Notes under the pieces: generated by a model
Told to the model about the DNA's origin: nothing
What the model saw: only the letters and a program-made list of their open reading frames with translations
The model's database searches: none
NCBI RefSeq assembly: GCF_014280965.1
Contig: NZ_JACODZ010000002.1
Location: 248,001-312,000 of the forward strand
Direction: 5' to 3'
Source of the DNA: Echinicola salinicaeni
GTDB lineage: Bacteria > Bacteroidota > Bacteroidia > Cytophagales > Cyclobacteriaceae
Length of the DNA stretch: 64,000 bases
Made by a program: the position numbers and the translations under genes
In this document: one piece after another, positions 9,480 through 16,119 of the stretch
How positions within the stretch are numbered: the first letter of the stretch is position 1
Layout: every line of letters begins with the position of its first letter

Positions 9480-9609
9480 GAGGTTGTCTCAAAATATGTC
9501 ATTTCTACATTAGGAGAAATCTCTAGATTTGTTTGTTACTGGAAATCAACTCTATGAGATTCTTCCTTTCGTCAGTATGACACAAAAAACCAACTTATGA
9601 GACAGCCTC
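9480..9609. mobile_element. MITE-like element, copy 1
   Basis: A 130-base non-coding element with 12-base terminal inverted repeats (GAGGTTGTCTCA at the left, complement of GAGGCTGTCTCA at the right). An inner pair of sub-repeats (GTCATTTCTAC... and ...GTCAGTATGACA) makes the whole unit foldable. A homologous copy in opposite orientation is at 43547-43675. No transposase is present. Confidence 0.75.
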
Positions 9610-9650
9610 TAATTTTGATCTATCTACCAATCGGCTGGCTTTGTTTTGGG

Positions 9651-9770
9651 ACATTGTTCGACCCCTTTGGGCTCGTGGTTTTTTTTGTGATATGACGTTT
9701 ACGTATGTTTTACCCCTTTGGGGTAAGTAGCAAATTGATTTTAGGTCAATAAACTGCTAGCCAATTGGTA
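9651..9770. repeat. Two-hairpin repeat B, copy 1
   Basis: It contains CGACCCCtttGGGcTCG and, about 50 bases later, TTTACCCCtttGGGGTAA, then AGTAGCAAATtGAT and a gTCAATA..GCTAGCCAA tail. The same order recurs at 12729-12845. Confidence 0.8.
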
Positions 9771-9830
9771 AATGTTTATACTGGCATTTGTTAACACCGC
9801 AAAAATTACTCATCCGGTCAATATTTTAGG

Positions 9831-10162
9831 CTCTCCTGTATATAGAACTACCCTTCCTGTATCCCTTAGGGTGCTTCCTGTATGTTCGTCTACGTTTCCT
9901 GTGCCCCTTGAAGGGCTTCCTGTAGCTTTGGGAGGCCTTCCTGTTTGACCGGAGCACCCTTAGCCCTTACAGGAAGGGCCCATAGTACTACAGGAAGCTT
10001 AGGTAAGCCTACAGGAAGGGGGGATATACCTACAGGAAGCCTATATGTCCCTACAGGAAGGCTGACTTTAGCTACAGGACGGGTACTTTGCCTACAGGAG
10101 ACTAAATTTATCTACAGGACGGTGTTTTGACTTACAGGAAGGGTCTATGGGGGTACAGGACG
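9831..10162. repeat. Inverted 21-bp repeat array (TTCCTGTA / TACAGGAA)
   Basis: Sixteen copies of a short block occur at near-constant spacing. TCCTGT begins at 9834, 9855, 9876, 9897, 9918 and 9939, exactly 21 bases apart. The orientation then flips and ACAGGA begins at 9969, 9990, 10011, 10032, 10053, 10074, 10094, 10114, 10134 and 10155 (21 or 20 bases apart). The conserved block is about 8-9 bases (CTTCCTGTA or TACAGGAAG/TACAGGACG); the 12-13 intervening bases differ in every unit, and some are small palindromes themselves. The turning point is near 9956. Confidence 0.95.
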
Positions 10163-10947
10163 GCTAAAATTTCTGCTGTAAGGAGGCATGTTTGTCAGGA
10201 ATCTGAACTAATCAAGTATAAATTCATATCCTCGGGAAGGACTTTTGTGAAGCTGGTTTTAAGGGAATTGGGCAAGCCGTTAAGAAAATGAGCTAGCTCG
10301 TGTCGTAGAATATTCCGGTTCTCCGGGGTTCTTGTGGCAATCTACTCTTTTGTCAATTGGCCATTTCAAATGGCATACTAAAGAGAAAGGTGCTAGATGC
10401 AAAGGGGGATATTAAGGCGTAGATGCCATCTACACCTAGACTAAGGAAAAGTACAGAAAAATTAAAACTTAAGCATATGAAAATCTAATTCTACATGCAA
10501 AGCGCTGAACAGTCATTTTTTATATTTCCCTTAATCCGCCTTTATCCTCATAATTCTCCTTAAATTAGTTTAGAAGCTGAGGCTGTCATTTAGCTAATTG
10601 TGAAATTTATCAGAGGCCATACCATTGAATTGGTTTGACGGCCTTGCAGGTATTGAGCGTTAAGAAATTTAAGAAGTGGGTTGGAAAAGATGCAGGCATG
10701 GTTGACGTGTTGCTGCTCGCAAAAGTGATTGGCAGATAAACAGGAGGAGTTTGTCTGCATGAGGGAGGACTTCAATTTTAGCTCAATAGATGTACAGCGG
10801 CGGGGTTTTTTGGTTACTTTGTGTGTCCTGAAGCAAAAAAGTAACAAAGTAGATGATAGCTAAAATGTCATAAAAGGCGAATTATGGTGAATATGGCACA
10901 CATTTAAACTTTAGAATACCGTCAATTTAGAATGAAAATTTGTCAAA
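10163..10947. other. Non-coding stretch before the pyruvate-kinase-like gene
   Basis: No supported gene. The only minus-strand ORF (10590-10847) has a composition unlike a protein and ends in a repeat-like GGTTACTTTGTGTGTCC segment. I see no RNA gene. The promoter of the pyruvate-kinase-like gene should lie in the last 100 bases. Confidence 0.45.
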
Positions 10948-12450
10948 ATGGACACCAAGGTATTAGTAAAGGAACTTTCGGAAATTCTTGCTGAGATCAT
11001 TGGCAGCGAAACTTTTATCGATGACTATATCAAAAAGGTCCATCCCTATTATCAGCTCAGCGCCAAAAACCTCATGCGCTACCTGGTCCTGCGCAATAAG
11101 GATCTGAGGAAATACCATGGTCCCTTGTCTGACCTTGGAATTTCTTCCCTGAGATCTGGGGAAGGTTATGTCTATAGCAACCTTTTTAATGTGGTCAGGA
11201 ACCTGCACCTGATCCTAAATACCCCATTCTCCTTAAAATATGATTTGGAAAGCATCGGCTATACTAAGAGTTTTGAGCTTATCCGCCTGCATGCCAACAG
11301 CCTATTCCACGAAGCCAAGAAGGAGCATTTCACAAAAATCATGGTCACCCTGCCTGATGAAGCCGCCGAGGACAAGGGCTTGATCAAGGATATGATATTG
11401 AGCGGTATGGAGATAGCTAGGATCAACCTTAGCCATGGGGACATGGAAATATGGAAAAAGATGATTGTCAATATCCGGGCAGCAGAAAAGGAAACCGCTC
11501 GTAAGATCAATATCTATATGGACTTGTCTGGCCCTAAGCTCCGCACGGCTAAAATTGAATATGTTTCCAAGAAGGGCAAAATCAAAAAGAGTATGCCTGT
11601 AGAGTTGGGCGAGGAAATTATACTGGTCAAAAAAGAAGCTTCTCATAAAAAGCAGGACAAGGAGGGAAAGGTGATCCGCGTACAACTCAATCAGGTGGTG
11701 GATGATGCCAAAATAGGGGATACCATTTTATTTGACGATGGGATGGTGAAAGGAATCGTTATTGATAAAAAGGAAGATCAACTTAAGCTGGAATTGACCG
11801 AATGTCATAAATCGAAAATAGGCTCCCACAAAGGGATCAACCTGCCTCAAACCCAGCTGAATCTTCCTGCCCTTACCAAAAAAGATCAAGCGGACCTTTC
11901 TTTTGTTTGCGAATATGCAGACATACTGGGGTATTCTTTTGTCCGGACGGCAACGGATGTCCAGGTACTATATGAGGCGTTGGAAAAGCAGCAGGCAGAA
12001 CATTTGGGCATTGTCTTTAAAATAGAAAACCAGGAGGCTTTCGAGCATCTTCCGGAAATTTTGATCAAGGGTATGGAGCGGGATAAGATCGGGGTGATGA
12101 TCGCCCGTGGGGATTTGGCTGTAGAGATAGGCTTTGAAAGGATTTCCGAGGTGCAAAATGAAATTCTATGGCTATGTGAGGCGGCACATATCCCGGTGAT
12201 CTGGGCCACCCAAGTCCTAGAAAATCTGGCCAAGACAGGTATTCCCACCAGGGCAGAGATCAGTGATGTGACCCTGTCGGTACAGGCGGAATGTGTCATG
12301 CTGAACAAGGGCCCGAATATCCTCCATGCCATCAGGGTATTAAAAGATATCCTGTTTAGGATGGAAGACCATAGCCATAAGAAAAAGAATGCCATGCGGG
12401 CGTTGAATGTAGCGAGCCAGTTTATAAAAAAGCAGCGGCCTGGGGGATAG
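10948..12450 (+). CDS. Pyruvate-kinase-like protein with N-terminal extension and no C-terminal domain
   Basis: A 500-residue protein. Residues 1-125 are a helical extension of unknown function; the pyruvate kinase barrel follows. Visible motifs: IARINLSHG (156-164, Arg158), MDLSGPKLRT (191-200), FDDGMVKG (262-269), FKIEN (Lys358, the catalytic-lysine position), MIARGDLAVEI (384-394) and ATQVLENL..PTRAEISDV (420-441). The usual SGETAxGxYP segment is replaced by LNKGPNIL, and the chain stops about 100 residues before a normal enzyme would, so the allosteric C-domain is missing. It probably converts PEP and ADP to pyruvate and ATP, but activity and regulation cannot be assumed. It is flanked on both sides by repeat clusters. 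Confidence 0.82.
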   Translation: MDTKVLVKELSEILAEIIGSETFIDDYIKKVHPYYQLSAKNLMRYLVLRNKDLRKYHGPLSDLGISSLRSGEGYVYSNLFNVVRNLHLILNTPFSLKYDLESIGYTKSFELIRLHANSLFHEAKKEHFTKIMVTLPDEAAEDKGLIKDMILSGMEIARINLSHGDMEIWKKMIVNIRAAEKETARKINIYMDLSGPKLRTAKIEYVSKKGKIKKSMPVELGEEIILVKKEASHKKQDKEGKVIRVQLNQVVDDAKIGDTILFDDGMVKGIVIDKKEDQLKLELTECHKSKIGSHKGINLPQTQLNLPALTKKDQADLSFVCEYADILGYSFVRTATDVQVLYEALEKQQAEHLGIVFKIENQEAFEHLPEILIKGMERDKIGVMIARGDLAVEIGFERISEVQNEILWLCEAAHIPVIWATQVLENLAKTGIPTRAEISDVTLSVQAECVMLNKGPNILHAIRVLKDILFRMEDHSHKKKNAMRALNVASQFIKKQRPGG

Positions 12451-12600
12451 GTGGAAACGTTTTTGTTTTTTAACCACAGAGGACACAGAGAGCGCTGAGG
12501 AAGAAGGTGTTTCGATGAAAGGGTGGGCTTAAAAGCTGTCATCCTGAAGATAGGAAGGATCTCTTCCTGTAATGATGTAGAAAGAGATTATCTCTCCGCT

Positions 12601-12662
12601 GTTCCAAGTCTTTAGCGTAGCGGTGACTTGGAACGATTAATACTGGGAGTCTCCTGACTCCC
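12601..12662. repeat. REP-like palindrome A copy 2 with second hairpin
   Basis: GTTCCAAGTC / GACTTGGAAC arms (12601-12634), then 10 bases, then GGGAGTC tcct GACTCCC (12645-12662). Confidence 0.9.
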
Positions 12663-12728
12663 TATTTCGGTCATCTCTCTACTTATCACTTCTCCATGAG
12701 GCTCCATAATTCAGGTGCCATTTGAGGC

Positions 12729-12845
12729 CATTGTTCGACCCCTTTGGGGTCGCCTAGATTTTATGAAATATCAGGTCTACGTGTGTTTTACCCCTTTGGG
12801 GTAAGTAGCAAATCGATCTTAAGTCAATATACCGTTAGCCAACTA
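12729..12845. repeat. Two-hairpin repeat B, copy 2
   Basis: CGACCCCtttGGGGTCG (perfect) and TTTACCCCtttGGGGTAA separated by about 45 bases, then AGTAGCAAATCGAT and a GTTAGCCAA tail. It matches 9651-9770 along its length. Confidence 0.85.
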
Positions 12846-12949
12846 AGGCAGCTTTAATAAATCCAGTAATTCTTCAACTTTTATCTGTGTTAATCCTAGT
12901 GTTGCTGGATATGAGGTAGGGAATATCTGTGGTTTAAATACTTCTCGCT

Positions 12950-13010
12950 GTTCCAAGTCTTTAGCGCAGCGGTGACTTGGGACGATAAAAAAGGGAGTCT
13001 CCTGACTCCC
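12950..13010. repeat. REP-like palindrome A copy 3 with second hairpin
   Basis: GTTCCAAGTC / GACTTGGgAC arms (12950-12983) followed by GGGAGTC tcct GACTCCC (12993-13010), the same composite as at 12601-12662. Confidence 0.9.
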
Positions 13011-13061
13011 AATTTCGGTTTTATCCGTGTTTATCCGTGGTAAAATATTTTACCCTATCCT

Positions 13062-14615
13062 TTATAAATCACCCAATTCCTTGAACTGAAATTTTTCGGT
13101 TGCTGCAGGAGTATGTTCCTCCTTCATGATGGTGGCAATCTTGGAAGTGATTTCCGGGAATTCCTTGGCGATATCATTTTGCTCTTGGGGATCCTTTTCC
13201 AGGTCATAAAGCTCAATGTCCATATTGCCCTTGAAAATATCCTTTCGGATCCCTTTCCATTTGCCCATTCTTACAGCTTGTTGGCCTTGGTAAGAAGGGA
13301 ATTCCCAGTAAAGGAATTCATGTTCTTTTTGGTCAGACTCACCCAATAACTCCGGTAAGAAGCTGATGCCATCGATGTTTTCTGGAGCCTCGGTTCCAGC
13401 TACCTCTGCTAGGGTTGGCATTACATCCCAGAAGGCAGAAACCAGGTCAGTGGTGCTTCCTGCTTTGATTTTTCCTTCCCAAGAGGCAATCATCGGTACG
13501 CGGATACCGCCCTCATGCACAAAGCCCTTGCCCCAGCCATACTCACTTTTGAAAGGTTTTGCGCTGTCGAAGAATGGTGAGTTGGTGCCCCCATTATAGG
13601 TAGGGCCGTTATCGGAAGTAAAGATGATCAAGGTGTTTTCATATTGTCCGGTTTCCTTGAGCTTGGCCACGATTTCTCCCACTTGTGCATCCAGGTAGGT
13701 CACCATGGCCGCATAGGTAGCCTTTGGATATCTTGTAGGGAAGTACCCTCTATTGCCCAAATAAGGCTCCTCATCCCCAAATTTCTCTACATACTTGTCC
13801 ACATATTCCTGCGGCACCTGCAAGGGAGCGTGGGTGAGTGGCGTAGCATAGTACATAAAAAATGGCTTATCCTTATTGTCTTCAATAAAGGCAAGAACTT
13901 CCTGCTGCATCAGTTCAGGGGCATAGTCCTGTTGGAAAAATTTATCATAGCTGGCCAATTCATAAGGATCGGCTCCTTCTGCTAATTTGGTGCCTGGGGC
14001 GACGATTTCATTGTCCAACCAGACTTTTTCCTTGTTTTTCCAAAGGTGTTTAGGGTAGAGATTATGGGCCTGTCTTTGGCAATTATAGCCATAAAAGAAA
14101 TCAAATCCCCTGTTATTGGGAATTCCTTCGGTCATGGGGGCACCCAATCCCCATTTACCCACAATGCCGGTGGTATATCCAGCACCTTGCAGGACTTCTC
14201 CAATGGTGGTTTCTTCTTTTGGAAATGGTCTTTGGCCTTCTAAATTAGGATCATTGATGGCTTTTTCATAGTTCCAGACATCTCCTCTGGAGGTCCATTC
14301 GTCATTTCCTCGAATATAGGCGTGTCCCAAATGCTTGCCGGTCAATAATACAAACCTAGAAGGGGCACAAACTGGAGCGCCGGAATAATGATCTGTGAAG
14401 CGCATGCCATTGGCTGCCAAGGCGTCCAAGTTAGGTGTTTCTATGAGTTCCTGCTCATAACTTCCCAATTCGGCATAGCCCAGATCATCGGCAAGGATAT
14501 AGATGATATTGGGTTTTTCATTTTTCGCTTCCTCGTTCGAAGTGGAGGACTGGCAATTGCTGAAGAGCCCAGTGACTGCAAGGCTTAGCAAAGCAATTAA
14601 ATAGGAATGTTTCAT
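13062..14615 (-). CDS. Sulfatase (S1 family, formylglycine-dependent), lipoprotein
   Basis: An exported sulfatase of 517 residues from the ATG at 14615; a TTG four codons upstream is less likely. The N-terminal signal ends in LFSNC, a lipoprotein-like cysteine. The alkaline-phosphatase-fold start YILADDLGYAELG supplies metal ligands. CAPSR (Cys about residue 83) is the CxPSR motif converted to formylglycine. GKWGLG, FTSDNGPTYNGG and EGGIRVPMIASW complete the S1 pattern. It should remove sulfate esters from a carbohydrate; substrate unknown. It needs an anaerobic-type or FGE maturase, which is not in this window. Confidence 0.93.
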   Translation of the reverse strand: MKHSYLIALLSLAVTGLFSNCQSSTSNEEAKNEKPNIIYILADDLGYAELGSYEQELIETPNLDALAANGMRFTDHYSGAPVCAPSRFVLLTGKHLGHAYIRGNDEWTSRGDVWNYEKAINDPNLEGQRPFPKEETTIGEVLQGAGYTTGIVGKWGLGAPMTEGIPNNRGFDFFYGYNCQRQAHNLYPKHLWKNKEKVWLDNEIVAPGTKLAEGADPYELASYDKFFQQDYAPELMQQEVLAFIEDNKDKPFFMYYATPLTHAPLQVPQEYVDKYVEKFGDEEPYLGNRGYFPTRYPKATYAAMVTYLDAQVGEIVAKLKETGQYENTLIIFTSDNGPTYNGGTNSPFFDSAKPFKSEYGWGKGFVHEGGIRVPMIASWEGKIKAGSTTDLVSAFWDVMPTLAEVAGTEAPENIDGISFLPELLGESDQKEHEFLYWEFPSYQGQQAVRMGKWKGIRKDIFKGNMDIELYDLEKDPQEQNDIAKEFPEITSKIATIMKEEHTPAATEKFQFKELGDL

Positions 14616-15097
14616 TGATTTTAGCAATTATGGTATTTTACTACTTCTAGTACGTTTTCAATTTTCTATTAGGAAAATTCTTTAATTTTTTACCAAAACA
14701 CCCAAGTATTCAATAATAAGTATCACTTGTTTTTGAATGGTAGGAAAATTATTGAATTTCTAAAAGAAAAGGAAATATAAGTAATTGTTTTCGTAATTGC
14801 TTGTAAATATGGCTAAATACTGTGTTTAATAGAAAGTAATCGAAAAATAAGTGTCCTGATTTTTCTAATTAAGAAAATTAGGCGAAGACGCTATGCTATA
14901 TTGTCCTCCTATTTTTTAGAATTAAACAGTTCATAGAAGGGGGGGAGTCCTTGTGTAGAGTCCGCAGTCCATGCCCCGATGGTCATAGGGACATGGACTA
15001 TTTTCTCTTGGGAGGCGGCTTGGTTTCTTTTCATCGAATGAAAAGTACAATAGGTAAATTGTTATGGCTTAAGCAAGTAAACTTCTCGATAAGCTGA
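14616..15097. other. Intergenic region with a hairpin
   Basis: 482 AT-rich bases without a gene, upstream of the sulfatase. A clear hairpin lies at 14966-14999 (AGTCCATGCCC and GGGaCATGGACT arms). It has no convincing T-run for the TPR gene upstream on the minus strand, so terminator or other RNA structure is open. Confidence 0.5.
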
Positions 15098-15985
15098 TTA
15101 CTTCAACTTACTCAAAATCTTATTGAACTTACTGCTCTCCTTGATCTCATCAAACATAGGTTCGTTGATCAGTTCTGTCTTGGTCAGGTCAGATAGTTCG
15201 ATGGACATTTCCAGGTCCTTCAGTGCCTCGCTTTTATTGCCCAGTTTGGCATTGGAGCAGGCACGCTGCCAGTAGGCTAGATAGTATTCCGGATCAATTT
15301 CTATGGCCTGATTGGAGAGGGAATTGGCCCATCTGATTTCTCCAATGTCCAGGAGTCCATCTGCCTTATAGGTCAAGGCTTCCACATTATTGGGTACCAA
15401 TTCCAATATTTGATCGTAAAGGTGGATCTTTTCTTCTATTTTGTCCTCTATGGACACCCTTCTCCAGATACTTTGGATTTGGTTGGTGACGGCCAGTTTT
15501 TCCTGGGTTTTCATCAGTTCATTAGTCCGCTTTTTCAGGTCTATTTCTAATTCGGTCAATCGCTTTTCATAGTCGGTAGTAGCCTTATTGATCTTGTCTT
15601 CTGTGATTTGTTCCACCCTTCTTTTGATATCACTCAGGGAACGCCAACCGATGACCACCAAAATAGAGGCTGCAATGGTGATGATATAGAATATATTATT
15701 GGTGGTGTCCGTGGTGTATTTCATGGCACGGTCAGCACTGTTCAGCTCGGCAGCAGTAATTTTTTCTATGGTTTGCTTTTTAAGATCAGCCTGGTTTTCT
15801 CTAAGCGTTTTGAGTTCGTCTAGGATATAGCGCTCAATAAAAGGCTTGAAAAGGGGCTCTTCAAGCTTGTCGGTACTGTCACTTTTTTGTGCCAAGGCAT
15901 TTAGCTGCAATGACAGCAACAGGAAGAAGGTCAATGACAAGGACCTTAAACAGGTGTTTTCTTTAATCAATAGGGGTACTCTCAT
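15098..15985 (-). CDS. Membrane-anchored coiled-coil TPR protein
   Basis: A 295-residue protein with an N-terminal signal sequence (to about residue 32), a charged periplasmic helical part (50-95) and one TM segment (about 97-114, IFYIITIAASILVVIGW). A long coiled coil (about 120-165, rich in Glu/Lys heptads) follows, then TPR-like repeats (about 178-270, for example EALTYKADGLLDIGEIRWANSL). The C-terminal NEPMFDEIKESSKFNKIL segment resembles the capping motif of some TPR proteins. No enzyme motif. Likely a scaffold for protein contacts; partner unknown. It lies between a sulfatase and a rhamnosidase without obvious link. Confidence 0.7.
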   Translation of the reverse strand: MRVPLLIKENTCLRSLSLTFFLLLSLQLNALAQKSDSTDKLEEPLFKPFIERYILDELKTLRENQADLKKQTIEKITAAELNSADRAMKYTTDTTNNIFYIITIAASILVVIGWRSLSDIKRRVEQITEDKINKATTDYEKRLTELEIDLKKRTNELMKTQEKLAVTNQIQSIWRRVSIEDKIEEKIHLYDQILELVPNNVEALTYKADGLLDIGEIRWANSLSNQAIEIDPEYYLAYWQRACSNAKLGNKSEALKDLEMSIELSDLTKTELINEPMFDEIKESSKFNKILSKLK

Positions 15986-16021
15986 AGCGTTGGCAATATT
16001 CTATATCGCTGATTAATAATA

Positions 16022-16059
16022 AATTGAGCTGATCAAAACAGGGTCTGATCAGCTCAATT
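16022..16059 (-). terminator. Terminator hairpin after the rhamnosidase gene
   Basis: A perfect 14-base inverted repeat (AATTGAGCTGATCA / TGATCAGCTCAATT) with a 10-base loop. On the minus strand it is followed by a T-rich tail (TTTATTATT), 60 bases past the rhamnosidase stop. Confidence 0.75.
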
Positions 16060-16119
16060 GGCCGGCGAATATAGTTCAAGAATTTGAGCTTGCCAAAGCT
16101 TTGAAGATGAAGCTGCTAA

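Larger units (their letters stand above)
9028..10947. other. Gene-poor repeat zone
   Basis: About 1.9 kb without a convincing gene. In order it holds an 11-bp array (9106-9171), a second 11-bp array (9231-9303), a REP-like hairpin (9434-9467), a MITE-like element (9480-9609), a two-hairpin repeat (9651-9770) and the inverted 21-bp array (9831-10162). The stretch 10200-10947 shows only weak, broken ORFs. Confidence 0.7.
12451..13061. other. Repeat-filled intergenic region
   Basis: No gene. Contains a REP-like segment (12541-12570, related to the inner part of the MITE-like element), palindrome A copies 2 and 3 each with a second hairpin, and two-hairpin repeat B copy 2 between them. It separates convergent genes, and no classic terminator was found for either. 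Confidence 0.7.

Noticed and set aside
9945-10130. Plus-strand 61-residue ORF with a PTGR/LTG repeat every seven residues
   Set aside because: It is a read-through of the 21-bp repeat array (21 is a multiple of 3, so no stop is forced). It starts at TTG, has no ribosome site and no protein-like composition.
9831-10162. The array as a CRISPR
   Set aside because: The repeat block is only 8-9 bases, the unit is 21 bases, the orientation flips in the middle and there are no cas genes.
10590-10847. Minus-strand 85-residue ORF
   Set aside because: Composition is unlike a protein, it overlaps a repeat-like GGTTACTTTGTGTG segment and matches no family that I recognise. Possibly a decayed element.
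11886-12542. Minus-strand 218-residue ORF antisense to the pyruvate-kinase-like gene
   Set aside because: The plus strand carries unmistakable pyruvate kinase motifs; the antisense frame is open only by codon bias.
14616-14627. TTG start four codons upstream of the first sulfatase ATG
   Set aside because: The ATG at 14615 starts a normal signal peptide; the TTG version adds only four residues and has no better ribosome site.
14966-14999. Hairpin as terminator of the TPR gene
   Set aside because: No T-run follows on the minus strand and it lies about 100 bases past the stop; kept only as a hairpin note.
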